Positions 27,479 to 36,072 of a stretch of DNA of 64,000 bases are shown piece after piece. The position numbers and the translations under genes were made by a program. Source of the DNA: Dongia deserti. GTDB taxonomy: Bacteria; Pseudomonadota; Alphaproteobacteria; Dongiales; Dongiaceae. The stretch is from positions 62,001 through 126,000 of the forward strand of contig NZ_QORW01000004.1 of the NCBI RefSeq assembly GCF_003574735.1. Reading direction: 5' to 3'. Positions within the stretch are counted from its first letter, which is position 1; each line of letters begins with the position of its first letter. The notes under the pieces were generated by a model. It searched no databases. It worked only from the letters and a program-made list of their open reading frames with translations, and was not told where the DNA came from.

Positions 27479-28057
27479 TCAGCGAAGAGTATCCTTGGTG
27501 CTGGTGATGAGAACGCAGGTGCAGCCGGTCTCGCTCCAGACGCGCTCGTCGCCCGCGCCGGGCGCACCATAGTTGTAGTCGCCGGGGAAGAGCTTGCGCT
27601 CGTCGATCCACAGCTCGCCGTCGAGGAGATGCAGCTCCTCCACGCCGGCATGGGTATGCGCCGGGTAGCTCGCCCCGGGCGCCAGCCGCACCAGCATGCT
27701 GACCCGGTGCCGGTCCGGATCGGTCGCGAGCAGCTTGCATTCAATGCCGGGCGCAACCTGCTCCCAGTCCGGCTCGGACCACTGCCGTCCCGATGGCAGC
27801 ACCGGCTGCTCTCCCGTCTCATCGGCGATGCGGAGCGCAAGCCGCGCTTGTAGCGATGTGGTCGGACGCAGCACGTCGGTGGGCCAGGAGACGAACCGAT
27901 CGACCACCGGGCGGAGACCCTCCAGCTCGCGCTGGCAATCCGGGCACGCGGCGATGTGGGCTTCGGCCGCCGTAATCTCGCCCGCAGGCAGGGCTTGCAG
28001 GGCATACGCGCACGTCACCTCGCTCTGCCCGCAGCGGTTCCCATGGGACGTACTCAT
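27479..28057 (-). CDS. ChrR-type anti-sigma factor (zinc-binding domain plus cupin)
   Basis: A 192-residue protein with an N-terminal zinc anti-sigma domain (AEAHIAACPDCQRELEGL, the H-x3-C-x2-C motif) and a C-terminal cupin (MLVRLAPGASYPAHTHAGVEE, then LHLLDGELWIDERKLFPGDY). This two-domain design is that of ChrR, which holds its ECF sigma factor until singlet oxygen or organic peroxide is sensed through the cupin. The start overlaps the sigma factor stop by four bases (ATGA), a clear sign of co-translation and partnership. Confidence 0.88.
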   Translation of the reverse strand: MSTSHGNRCGQSEVTCAYALQALPAGEITAAEAHIAACPDCQRELEGLRPVVDRFVSWPTDVLRPTTSLQARLALRIADETGEQPVLPSGRQWSEPDWEQVAPGIECKLLATDPDRHRVSMLVRLAPGASYPAHTHAGVEELHLLDGELWIDERKLFPGDYNYGAPGAGDERVWSETGCTCVLITSTKDTLR

Positions 28058-28683
28058 GGCTTCCCCGCTTCCGCGCTCAGGGTGTGCCGCAGCTTATGCA
28101 GCCCTGAACGAATGCGCGTCTTGACGGTGCCGAGCGGCTGCTTCAGCCGCGCCGCGGCTTCAGCATGCGTAAGCCCGGCGAAGAACGTCGTTTCGATCGC
28201 CTGGCGCTCGTCCCGCGTGAGCGCTGCCAATGCTGCACGCAGCGAGTCCCCCTGCTCTCGCAACTCCAGCACGTCGCGCGGATCGGCAGTCACCTCTGCC
28301 AGCGGCTGAACGTCGCCGTCGCGGCTGCGCTTCTTTCTGCTCTCGAAGCGCAGACGGTCGATCGCCCGCGAGCGCGCCTGATTCATAATCCAGCCGAGCA
28401 CGGTACCGTTCGCCGCATCGTAACCCGACGCGCGCCGCCAGACGTCATGGAAGACGTCAACCGTGAGCTCCTCAGCGGTTTCCCGGTTGGCTGTGATCCG
28501 CATGATCAAAGTGAAAACGGGCCGATGGGCCATCTCGTAGAGCGCATGCAGCGCGAGCTGGTCACCCGCGGCAATCGAACGGACGAGCTTTGCCCAGTCC
28601 TGCTCCAGTATCGGAGGTTTGGACTTGGCGTACAGCACGTCGCCGAGTGTTGCCGGCGTCTTCTGTGTAGGTTCCTTGGCCAT
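28054..28683 (-). CDS. ECF RNA polymerase sigma factor
   Basis: A 209-residue sigma factor. Region 2 includes LALHALYEMAHRPVFTLIM, AEELTVDVFHDVWRRA and TVLGWIMNQARSRAIDRLR; region 4 is LTRDERQAIETTFFAGLTHA followed by LKQPLGTVKTRIRSGLHKLR. It is of the RpoE/SigK type usually regulated by ChrR-like proteins, and the anti-sigma gene is directly coupled. I chose ATG 28683 (AAGGTGG upstream); an ATG at 28758 would overlap the preceding small gene. A photooxidative or peroxide stress role is inferred from the partner. Confidence 0.88.
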   Translation of the reverse strand: MAKEPTQKTPATLGDVLYAKSKPPILEQDWAKLVRSIAAGDQLALHALYEMAHRPVFTLIMRITANRETAEELTVDVFHDVWRRASGYDAANGTVLGWIMNQARSRAIDRLRFESRKKRSRDGDVQPLAEVTADPRDVLELREQGDSLRAALAALTRDERQAIETTFFAGLTHAEAAARLKQPLGTVKTRIRSGLHKLRHTLSAEAGKP

Positions 28684-28700
28684 GCTAGACACGTCCACCT

Positions 28701-28907
28701 TCAGGTCGTACCGGCTGGGTTGGCACTCCATTTCCCGACTAGTCGGGCGCTCTGCCACAATTCTGCAGTTTTGTATTTTGATGCTGCCAGCAACTCCTCG
28801 ACCTTCAAGACGGCCGTGACATCATTGGGACACTCGAGCCGCTCGCAGATCTGAATTCGATCGTTGCTATCCGTGAAATGGGAGTGATAGCTCTTGTTGA
28901 TCATCAT
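28701..28907 (-). CDS. small conserved-type protein in the kinase-sigma operon
   Basis: A 68-residue protein starting MMINKSYHSH with GGAG upstream. The C-terminal half, DVTAVLKVEELLAASKYK then AELWQSARLVGKW, has the 'ELWQGaRLVGRW' ending seen in small alphaproteobacterial proteins of unknown function. It lies between a histidine kinase gene (44 bases upstream) and the ECF sigma gene (17 bases downstream) on the same strand. It does not resemble NepR. Its role, if any, in the signalling pathway is unknown. Confidence 0.55.
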   Translation of the reverse strand: MMINKSYHSHFTDSNDRIQICERLECPNDVTAVLKVEELLAASKYKTAELWQSARLVGKWSANPAGTT

Positions 28908-28951
28908 TATTCTCCAAGCTGGCACCGCAGGCGATGTCACTGAGCCAAACA

Positions 28952-29614
28952 TCAAACCACCGTCTCCGTAGGCATTTTCAGTTCAAAAGATGTTCCAAGC
29001 GGGTCATGCGCGAAACTGATACGAGCAGCCAGCTCCGACGCGAGGCAGCGCACGAGTTGCAGACCGAGGTTGCCGTTCTTCATCGGATCAAAGCCTTCGG
29101 GAAGACCGATCCCATCGTCCGAGACTTCGATCGTGACGGTCTGGTCATCAGCTACACCGCATGCCACGGAAATCTCCCCTGCAACGCCTGCTGGATGGGC
29201 GTATTTGACGGCATTCGTGACCAGTTCGGCGACGATCAGGCCGAGCGGCAAGGCGCGCTCGGGCGCTACCAGGCAATCCTTCTCGCACGCGAAGCGCAGG
29301 CGGACCTGCCCGGCGGCAGAGAGTGCCGAGACAACAGCAGCGGCAACATCGCGCAGATAATCGCCAAGCGCGACGGCTCCGTCCGGAGGTCCGGCTGCCA
29401 AGCGACCGTGCAATCGGGCGATTGTATGAACGCGATTGCCAAGCTCCTCTAGGACGGTTCGGACCTCATCGCAGCTCACCATGTCCGGTCTCTTGCCGAA
29501 CGCTGAGGCTTGCATCCGTACGATGCTCGCCAAAAGGGCAAGGCTGTTGGCCACCCGGTGATGGGCCCCGGCTGCAAAATCTGGCCTCGAATAGGCCAAA
29601 GTCGGGACTGCCAT
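28952..29614 (-). CDS. HWE/HisKA_2-type histidine kinase lacking a sensor domain
   Basis: A 220-residue kinase core. The phosphoacceptor box is AGAHHRVANSLALLASIVRM (about residues 15-35), so nothing but a short leader precedes it. The ATP-binding domain follows: GLIVAELVTNAVKYAHP (N-box), EVSDDGIGLP (G1), GNLGLQLVRCLA (G2) and GTSFELKMP. Such soluble kinases in alphaproteobacteria feed response regulators of general stress pathways. ATG 29614 has GGGAGC upstream. First gene of the operon with the small protein, ECF sigma and anti-sigma factor. Confidence 0.82.
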   Translation of the reverse strand: MAVPTLAYSRPDFAAGAHHRVANSLALLASIVRMQASAFGKRPDMVSCDEVRTVLEELGNRVHTIARLHGRLAAGPPDGAVALGDYLRDVAAAVVSALSAAGQVRLRFACEKDCLVAPERALPLGLIVAELVTNAVKYAHPAGVAGEISVACGVADDQTVTIEVSDDGIGLPEGFDPMKNGNLGLQLVRCLASELAARISFAHDPLGTSFELKMPTETVV

Positions 29615-29706
29615 CGCTTGCTCCCAGATAATGGTCGAGATTGAGAGCTGGCAGCATGGCATAATTTAAAAATTAAGCAACTATTACTTCCTTCTATATT
29701 AGGAGA

Positions 29707-29721
29707 CTTCTGTATCAGAAG
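29707..29721. promoter_or_regulatory. perfect palindrome in AT-rich divergent promoter region
   Basis: CTTCTG-TAT-CAGAAG lies in the unusually AT-rich 230-base gap between the histidine kinase (minus) and the RHH-like gene (plus). It could be an operator for either gene, or a short hairpin; no T run follows. Confidence 0.35.
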
Positions 29722-29892
29722 CGATTCTACCACAAGAATACTGTTTAACTACTTATGCGCATTTGCCTCTATAGCCGTCAATCCAGACTGATAGGTCAAG
29801 AGAGATAAATGAGTAGATAGCGCTTTCCGCTTACTTGACGCCTTTTGAGCGGGCGCTATATTCTGCAACTGAGGAATTTCCGGAGGTGAACT

Positions 29893-30129
29893 ATGGGCGA
29901 TCTCTCGCGTGGAGAACGGCTGCAGATCATGCTGACGGGGGAGGAGTTGAAGGTTGTGGACGACTGGCGCTTTCAGGCGCGGATGCCGAGCCGAGCCGCC
30001 GCCGTGCGCGAACTTCTGAAGCGCGGTCTGGCTGCGGAAGGATTCCATGCGGCGGACGGCGCCACCAAATCAAAGGACTTCAGCGTCGTCGCCGCGCAGC
30101 CACGAGGCAATCGCCGGACCGGCAAGTAA
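29893..30129 (+). CDS. small ribbon-helix-helix-like protein
   Basis: A 78-residue protein: MGDLSRGERLQIMLTGEEL, DWRFQARMPSRAAAVRELLKRGL, then a polar tail. A beta-strand (RLQIMLT) followed by two helices with the MPSRAAAVRELL turn is the arrangement of ribbon-helix-helix DNA-binding proteins, and small proteins of this type are common in rhizobia. GGAGGTG precedes ATG 29893. It is divergent from the kinase-ECF operon and may regulate it. Confidence 0.65.
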   Translation: MGDLSRGERLQIMLTGEELKVVDDWRFQARMPSRAAAVRELLKRGLAAEGFHAADGATKSKDFSVVAAQPRGNRRTGK

Positions 30130-30163
30130 GCACGACTGTGCCATCTGACGCTCGAAGCTACGA

Positions 30164-30605
30164 ATGACGGTTTCGGTTTCGCGGCATGCTGACCCGCCGT
30201 TCGCGGCAGGTCTCGGCGCGCGCGGACTTGCGCCACTCCCCGCCAAGCGCGATCTTCTGCCGCAGGCTGCCCTCGCCGATGCCGACCGGCCGAGCGCAAC
30301 GTTCTGCAATGTCGGTTGGCTTTCGCGACCACATTGCGAGCGGTGCTGTGTGATGAGCCCCGGGAACGGATTGCTCGGCGTCACCAGGCCTGAACCAGTA
30401 GGCGCTCAATATGAGAGCAGAAGGGCCTGTCATGTCGTGTCCAGATGGTCTCATCTGGGCCGGCGCCGCCACAAATCGAAAGGCGTCAATACTTAGCTGC
30501 CCTAGCCGAGAAAGTCGCTGAACGGGACCACATCGGCGCCCGCCGCTTTGGCGTTGCGATCATCCGCTTGACGTGCCGAGCATTGCGCAAGAATGCCGAC
30601 CTGAG
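30164..30605 (-). pseudogene. degenerate partial copy of the adjacent carbon-nitrogen hydrolase
   Basis: Fragments of the intact nitrilase gene (30830-31702) recur here in different frames. TPSNPFPGLITQ and IGEGSLRQKIALGGEWRKSA followed by CRERRVSMPRNR correspond to TPSNPFQGPVTQ, IGERSLWHKIAWGRAWRDSA and YRERRIDTPRSR of the intact copy. LRNARHVKRMI matches CNARHIKAMM of its N-terminus. The middle of the gene, including the catalytic Lys and Cys regions, is missing, and frames shift at least twice. It is a decayed tandem duplicate. Confidence 0.75.
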
Positions 30606-30609
30606 CAAT

Positions 30610-30829
30610 TTAGGCCGCGGCGCTCTCGACCGCGCGGCGCAAGGCGGCACGAGCGAGCAGGCGTGTGGAATCGAGTGTCTGCGCGGGGATGTCGCATCGC
30701 TGATGATCAGCGGGATTTCGGTGCAGCCGAGGATGACGGCATCGCCCCCCTGCTCCTTCATCCGCGCAATGATCGTGGCGGCGAAGACCGTCGCACCGGC
30801 GAAGTTTCCGCTGCGGGCACTGCGCCGGG
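30610..30829 (-). pseudogene. degenerate C-terminal copy of the adjacent Asp/Glu racemase
   Basis: IIARMKEQGGDAVILGCTE and IPLIISDA match the end of the racemase at 31716-32420 (VIARMKEQGCDAVILGCTE, ISLIISDA). After a frameshift, TLDSTRLLARAALRRAV continues to a stop at 30610. The nucleotide match is near-identical over about 110 bases (compare 30661-30770 with 31759-31870). The N-terminal two-thirds with the first catalytic Cys is absent. It ends where the intact nitrilase 3' end begins, so the two pseudogenes form one duplicated block. Confidence 0.8.
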
Positions 30830-31702
30830 CTAGAAGCTCTGTCGGTCCCTTGATCGTGGCGTGTCGATACGACGCTCGCGATAAATCTCTCCACTGCGCG
30901 CGGAGTCCCGCCACGCCCTTCCCCACGCGATCTTGTGCCACAGGCTCCTCTCGCCGATCTCGATGCGGCCGAGCACGAGGTCGCTGCGATGGCGGCTGCT
31001 CTTCGCAACAACGTTGCCCAGCGGGTCGATCAGCTGTGTGACCGGTCCCTGGAACGGATTGCTAGGAGTCACCAGGCTGACCCAATAGCAGTTGTTGGCC
31101 GCATGTGCCTGGGCCGTGACGGCGAAGATGTTGTCCTGTTTCGCATCCTCCGCGTCGTTGCGTGCTGCGGTGAACGTAGACACCAGCACGCCATGGACCC
31201 CAAGCCGCCGGTACTCGTCGAACACCTCCGGGAAGCGCACCTCCAGACAGATGGCGAAACCGAACCGTACACCGTTGATCTCAAACACAACCGGTTCAGC
31301 CCCCGGAATGTACCAGCCCGTCAGCTCGTTGCGAGAGCAGAAGCGTTTGTCGTAGCGGGTCCGCAGCGTGCCGTCCGGTCCGATCAGATAGAGGCAGTTA
31401 TGCGGGCGGCCGCCATTTTCCAGTGGATGGACACTGCCGACCAGCACCCAGAGCCGTAGTTCCCCAGCCAGGCTCGCGATCGCACGCGACTCGTGCCGCA
31501 GCTGTGCCCAATCATTCGCCTGCCATTGCTCGAAGGGAGTTAGCACCTTCCGGCCATAGCCGGAGAGCGCGCCTTCCGTGACCTGCACCAGATCGGCGCC
31601 TGCTGCCTTGGCTTTGCGCATCATCGCCTTGATGTGCCGCGCGTTGCACGTGACATCGGCGCCCACGGGCGTCTGTGCCAGCGCAATGGTCACTGTGCTC
31701 AT
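30830..31702 (-). CDS. carbon-nitrogen hydrolase (nitrilase superfamily)
   Basis: A 290-residue nitrilase-fold amidohydrolase. The catalytic triad is visible as Glu in QVTEGALSGYG, Lys in RTRYDKRFCSRNE and Cys in GFAICLEVRFPEVF. Further family features are NCLYLIGPDG and QAHAANNCYWVSLVTPSN. It should hydrolyse an amide or carbamoyl bond in a small molecule. ATG 31702 lies 13 bases after the racemase stop, so both are one transcription unit; an amide or amino-acid catabolic step on a racemised substrate is plausible. The longer open frame upstream overlaps the racemase. Confidence 0.85.
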   Translation of the reverse strand: MSTVTIALAQTPVGADVTCNARHIKAMMRKAKAAGADLVQVTEGALSGYGRKVLTPFEQWQANDWAQLRHESRAIASLAGELRLWVLVGSVHPLENGGRPHNCLYLIGPDGTLRTRYDKRFCSRNELTGWYIPGAEPVVFEINGVRFGFAICLEVRFPEVFDEYRRLGVHGVLVSTFTAARNDAEDAKQDNIFAVTAQAHAANNCYWVSLVTPSNPFQGPVTQLIDPLGNVVAKSSRHRSDLVLGRIEIGERSLWHKIAWGRAWRDSARSGEIYRERRIDTPRSRDRQSF

Positions 31703-31715
31703 GCAGGCAGGCGAT

Positions 31716-32420
31716 CTAGGCGGCGGCAGCGGCGCGCTGCAGCGCGGCGCGGGCGAGCAGGCGTGTGGAATCGAGTGTCGGCAGCGGGGAGTTCGCATCG
31801 CTGATGATCAGCGAGATTTCGGTGCAGCCGAGGATGACGGCATCGCACCCCTGCTCCTTCATCCGCGCAATGACCTGCTGGAAATAGGCGACGGAGTCCG
31901 ACTTGAAGACGTCGTAGACCAGTTCCTCCATGATGATGCGGTTGCATTCCGCGCGCTCGTCATCAGACGGCCGCAGATGGTCGAGACTATGCGCCGCCAG
32001 TTTCTCCGGATAGACCGCGCTGTCCACCAGCCAGCGCGTGCCGGTAATGCCGAGGCGCTTGAAGCCGCGCGCGACCGCTTCCCTCGCCACCACTTCGGCG
32101 ATGTGCAGCCACGGCAACGGCGAGTGCGGCGCCACCAGCGGCATCGCCTGATGGATCGTGTTGTCGGGGCAGATCAGGAAATCGGCGCCGATCTTCTCGA
32201 GCTTTTCGGCGGAGACGAGCATGAGATCCGCCACGCCGCGCAGGTCGCCGCGATCGAGGCACGCCACGTATTCCGCCAAAGACGGCGTGTGCATCGAGAC
32301 CTCCGGATGCGCATGCGAACCGAGCAGCTGCGCCCCCTCGACGCAGATCGTCGTGTAGCAGAGCGCCGCACCTTCGGCGGAACAGGCGACGATCCCGATG
32401 TGTTCCGGTGTGGATTTCAT
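31716..32420 (-). CDS. Asp/Glu racemase-family protein
   Basis: A 234-residue two-domain racemase. The first catalytic Cys lies in FLICPDNTIHQA and the second in VILGCTEISLI; HIGIVACSAEGAAL at the N-terminus and KRLGITGTRWLVDS at the domain boundary fit the aspartate racemase group. A racemase for aspartate, glutamate or a related amino acid, or a hydantoin racemase, is possible. It is co-transcribed with a nitrilase-type hydrolase and divergent from cydAB. Confidence 0.82.
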   Translation of the reverse strand: MKSTPEHIGIVACSAEGAALCYTTICVEGAQLLGSHAHPEVSMHTPSLAEYVACLDRGDLRGVADLMLVSAEKLEKIGADFLICPDNTIHQAMPLVAPHSPLPWLHIAEVVAREAVARGFKRLGITGTRWLVDSAVYPEKLAAHSLDHLRPSDDERAECNRIIMEELVYDVFKSDSVAYFQQVIARMKEQGCDAVILGCTEISLIISDANSPLPTLDSTRLLARAALQRAAAAA

Positions 32421-32548
32421 CGCGCCACTCTAGTCGCTGCCCACAATGCGCGCAAATGCCGCTTCGCGCTCCACACTGTACCAATTGAAATGTCGTCGCA
32501 ACGGGGTCAACCTACGCAAGCCGCGAACAGCTCCACAGGATACGCGCC

Positions 32549-33943
32549 ATGGAACTCGATCCGGTCTTCCTCTCTCGCCTGCAATTCGCCTGGGTCGTCG
32601 CATGGCACATCCTGCTGCCCGCTTTCACGGTTGGCCTCGCGTCGTACATTGCGGTGTTGGAGGGGATCCACCTGTTCACCGGTCGCGAGATCTATCTCCG
32701 GATCTCGATGTTCTGGATCAAGATCTTCTCCGTATCCTTCGGCATGGGCGTGGTCTCGGGCGTCATCATGCCGTTCCAGTTCGGCACCAACTGGAGCCGC
32801 TTTTCCGACGCCACGGCGGACATCCTGGGCCCGCTGCTCGCGTATGAGGGTCTGACTGCGTTCTTCCTGGAAGCCGCGTTCCTCGGTGTCCTGCTGTTCG
32901 GACGCAAGCTGGTCCCTCCGTGGGCGCACTTCACGGCGGCGCTGATGGTGGCGCTGGGAACCTTGTTCTCCTCCTTCTGGATCCTGGCGGCCAACAGCTG
33001 GATGCACACCCCGGCGGGATACGACATCGTCGAGGGTCGTTTCGTACCGCGCGACTGGATCGAGATCATCTTCAATCCATCCTTTCCGTACCGGCTGGCC
33101 CATACGGTGACCGCGTTCTATGTGACGACCGCCTTTGCGGTGGTCGCTGTCGCCGCCTGGCTGCTGCGGAGCGGCCGCTTCGCAGCCGAGGCGCGCATCA
33201 TGATGTCCATGACGCTGTGGCTGCTGAGCCTGCTGGTGCCGCTGCAGATCCTGATCGGCGATTTCCATGGCCTCAACACCCGCGATCATCAGCCGGCGAA
33301 GCTGGCTGCGATCGAGGCGCGCTGGGAGACGGCGCGCAGCGTCCCCCTCACCTTGTTCGCGATTCCCGACGAAGCCAGCGAGACCAACCGGTTCGAAGTC
33401 GACGTTCCCTATCTTGCCAGCCTGATCGTGACGCACAGCTGGGATGGCGAGATCAAGGGATTGAAAGACTGGCCGCGGGAGGACCGGCCGCCTGTCGCAA
33501 TTCCCTTCTTCGCTTTCCGCATCATGGTCGGGATCGGGCTGCTGATGCTGGCGGTGGTGATCGTGAGCTGGTGGCTGCGTTTCCGTGGCAGACTGTTCGA
33601 TACGGCCTGGTTCCAGCGCGCGTGTTTCCTGATGGCGCCGCTCAGCTTTATTGCCGTGCTTGCCGGCTGGACGACAACCGAAGTCGGCCGTCAGCCCTGG
33701 ACCATCTACGGATTGATGCGCACGGCAGATTCGGTGCCGCCGTCGCTGTCCGGTGCCGAGGTGTTGATCTCATTGCTGGGCTATGTCGTTGTCTATCTCA
33801 TCATCTTCCCGGCCGGTGTGATGGTGATGGCGAACTTCGTGCGCAAGGGGCCGGATTCCATCGAATCCGATTCCCCCATCGAAAGCGGCCGTCCCGAACG
33901 ACCGACCAGAATCCAGATCCAGTCGGAAGGGGAAAGCTCGTGA
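32549..33943 (+). CDS. cydA: cytochrome bd-type quinol oxidase subunit I
   Basis: A 464-residue integral membrane protein. It contains the heme-ligand region WVVAWHILLPAFTVGLASY (His19-type), GVIMPFQFGTNW, the quinol-binding loop around PLQILIGDFHG and the hallmark GRQPWTIYGLMRT. The short Q-loop resembles the cyanide-insensitive (CioA) branch. With CydB it reduces oxygen at low concentration without proton pumping. The GTG of cydB overlaps its stop by four bases. No small cydX gene is visible after cydB. Confidence 0.95.
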   Translation: MELDPVFLSRLQFAWVVAWHILLPAFTVGLASYIAVLEGIHLFTGREIYLRISMFWIKIFSVSFGMGVVSGVIMPFQFGTNWSRFSDATADILGPLLAYEGLTAFFLEAAFLGVLLFGRKLVPPWAHFTAALMVALGTLFSSFWILAANSWMHTPAGYDIVEGRFVPRDWIEIIFNPSFPYRLAHTVTAFYVTTAFAVVAVAAWLLRSGRFAAEARIMMSMTLWLLSLLVPLQILIGDFHGLNTRDHQPAKLAAIEARWETARSVPLTLFAIPDEASETNRFEVDVPYLASLIVTHSWDGEIKGLKDWPREDRPPVAIPFFAFRIMVGIGLLMLAVVIVSWWLRFRGRLFDTAWFQRACFLMAPLSFIAVLAGWTTTEVGRQPWTIYGLMRTADSVPPSLSGAEVLISLLGYVVVYLIIFPAGVMVMANFVRKGPDSIESDSPIESGRPERPTRIQIQSEGESS

Positions 33944-34950
33944 CGCCCGTCCTGGATTTCGTGCCGATCTGGACGCTGATCCTTGGCGCCGGGATCTTCT
34001 TCTACGTGCTGCTGGACGGGTTCGATCTCGGTGTCGGCATGCTCTATGGCCTGGCGCCCGATGTAGAGACGCGCAACATCGTCATGAACTCGATCGCGCC
34101 GGTGTGGGACGGCAACGAGACCTGGCTGGTGTTGGGCGGCGTGGGACTGTTGGCGGCTTTTCCGCTCGCCTTCGCCATCATCATCCCGGCGCTCTATTTC
34201 CCGATCCTGGCCATGCTGCTGGCGCTCGTGTTCCGCGGCGTGGCGTTCGAGTTCCGCTTCCGCGATTCGCCGCACCGCAGCTTCTGGGATCACGGTTTCT
34301 GCTACGGCTCCGCGATCGCGACCTTTGCGCAGGGCATGATGCTCGGCGCCTTCATCCAGGGCTTCGAGGTCGAAGGAAGGCATTTCACCGGTTCGGCGCT
34401 CGACTTCATCACGCCGTTCTCGCTGATGACGGCGATCGCGCTGATGTTCGGCTATGGGCTGCTCGGCGCCGGTTGGCTGATCCTCAAGACCGAGGGCGAG
34501 ATCCAGGCCGCCGCGCGCCGCCACGGCAAGGTCTGCCTCATCGCGGTGCTGATTGCGATCGCGGTGGTCAGCATCTGGACGCCGCTGATGAACGAGGATA
34601 TCGCGCGCCGCTGGTTCTCTTGGCCGAACATCGCTTTCCTCTCACCCGTCCCGATCGCAACGGCGGTGAGCGCTTTCGGCACCTGGCGCGCGTTGAACGG
34701 CAAGTCCGAAGCCGGCAGTTTCATCGGTGCCGTGCTCCTGTTCGCGCTCTCCTACATCGGTATCGCCATCAGCCTGTGGCCGATGATCGTGCCCTATCAC
34801 TACGATCTGTGGGAGGCCGCCTCGTCGGCGCGCACCCAGGCGTTCCTGCTAGTCGGCACCTTGTTCCTGCTGCCGGTGATCCTGGTCTACACCGGCTGGT
34901 CGTACTGGGTATTCCGCGGCAAGGTGCGCGGGGATGGGGGGTATCACTAG
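33940..34950 (+). CDS. cydB: cytochrome bd-type quinol oxidase subunit II
   Basis: A 336-residue membrane protein with about eight helices. Markers: WTLILGAGIFFYVLLDGFDL, MNSIAPVWDGNETWLVLGG, ALYFPILAMLLALVFRGVAF and AWFxx-type SYIGIAISLWPMIVPYH near the end. The start is GTG 33940, overlapping cydA (GTGA), giving MTPVLDFVPIWTL. It is co-translated with cydA and followed after 72 bases by the dehydrogenase gene. Confidence 0.94.
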   Translation: MTPVLDFVPIWTLILGAGIFFYVLLDGFDLGVGMLYGLAPDVETRNIVMNSIAPVWDGNETWLVLGGVGLLAAFPLAFAIIIPALYFPILAMLLALVFRGVAFEFRFRDSPHRSFWDHGFCYGSAIATFAQGMMLGAFIQGFEVEGRHFTGSALDFITPFSLMTAIALMFGYGLLGAGWLILKTEGEIQAAARRHGKVCLIAVLIAIAVVSIWTPLMNEDIARRWFSWPNIAFLSPVPIATAVSAFGTWRALNGKSEAGSFIGAVLLFALSYIGIAISLWPMIVPYHYDLWEAASSARTQAFLLVGTLFLLPVILVYTGWSYWVFRGKVRGDGGYH

Positions 34951-35022
34951 CGATCGGGGAACTTTGACCACGCGGTGCGGTTCAAACAGCGCACGCGTCG
35001 CGAACGCACCGGAGAACCATCT

Positions 35023-36072
35023 ATGCGGGCCCTCGCCGTCGTTCCCCATCAGCCAGGTTCTTTGGCATTAACCGAGTTCAATGCGCCGGTCCCAGGCGAG
35101 AACCAGCTTCTTGCCCGCACCCTCGCGATCGGCGTATGCGGCACTGATCACGAGATCATCGACGGCAAATATGGCGAGGCACCGGAGGGCACCGAGCATC
35201 TCATCATCGGCCACGAGTCACTGGCGGAAGTCGTCTCCGCGCCAACAGGCAGCGGCTTTTCGGCTGGTGACCTGATCGTCGGAATCGTCCGCCGGCCCGA
35301 TCCGGTCCCCTGCCCCAACTGCGCGGCGGGCGAATGGGATATGTGCCGCAACGGCCTCTACACGGAACATGGAATCAAGGGTGCGCAGGGCTATGCAGCG
35401 GAATATTTCGCGATCGATCCCGGCTACGCCGTCAAGGTCGACCGTGGCCTGCGCGATACCGGCGTGCTGCTCGAGCCGACGAGCATCGTGGCGAAGGCCT
35501 GGGATCATATCGAGCGGATCGCCACGCGCGCGATCTGGAAACCTAGGACAGTGCTCGTCACCGGCGCGGGACCAGTCGGACTGCTCGCCGCCATGATGGG
35601 CCTGCAGCGTGGGCTGGATGTGACGCTCTTCGACCGCGTCGACACCGGCATCAAGCCGAAGTTGGCCGAGCGGCTCGGAGCGCGCTACCGCGTCGGCGAT
35701 CTAGCACGGATTGATCCGCGGCCCGACGTTGTGATCGAGTGCACGGGCGCGCCCAGCATCGTCATCGCCGCCCTGGAAATCACCAGCCCCGTCGGCATCG
35801 TGTGCCTGGCCGGTATTTCCAGCGGGCAGCGCACGGTTCAAATCGATGGCGATGTGCTTGGCCGAACGATGGTCCTGGAAAACGATGTGGTGTTCGGGAC
35901 CGTCAATGCCAACCGCCGCCATTATGCGATGGCGGCCGATGCGCTCGCTGCCGCCGACCAGGGCTGGCTGCGCATGATGATCACGCGCCGCGTGCCGTTG
36001 TCTTCGTGGGCGGAGGCGTTCAAGCGCGGCGGCGATGACGTTAAGATCGTGATCGATTTCGCGATGGGCTGA
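35023..36072 (+). CDS. zinc-dependent glucose (sugar) dehydrogenase, MDR family
   Basis: A 349-residue medium-chain dehydrogenase. Catalytic zinc ligands appear as GVCGTDHEIID and IIGHESLAEV; a structural-zinc-type CPNCAAGEWDMC lies at about residues 94-105; the Rossmann turn is VTGAGPVGLLAA. VLLEPTSIVAKAWDHIE and the DNANRRHYAMAAD-like NVNANRRHY region match the archaeal-type glucose dehydrogenase (GDH) branch, which oxidises glucose to gluconolactone with NAD(P). ATG 35023 has GGAG upstream. Coupled to the GH15 hydrolase by a TGATG overlap, so it may oxidise the sugar it releases. Confidence 0.8.
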   Translation: MRALAVVPHQPGSLALTEFNAPVPGENQLLARTLAIGVCGTDHEIIDGKYGEAPEGTEHLIIGHESLAEVVSAPTGSGFSAGDLIVGIVRRPDPVPCPNCAAGEWDMCRNGLYTEHGIKGAQGYAAEYFAIDPGYAVKVDRGLRDTGVLLEPTSIVAKAWDHIERIATRAIWKPRTVLVTGAGPVGLLAAMMGLQRGLDVTLFDRVDTGIKPKLAERLGARYRVGDLARIDPRPDVVIECTGAPSIVIAALEITSPVGIVCLAGISSGQRTVQIDGDVLGRTMVLENDVVFGTVNANRRHYAMAADALAAADQGWLRMMITRRVPLSSWAEAFKRGGDDVKIVIDFAMG

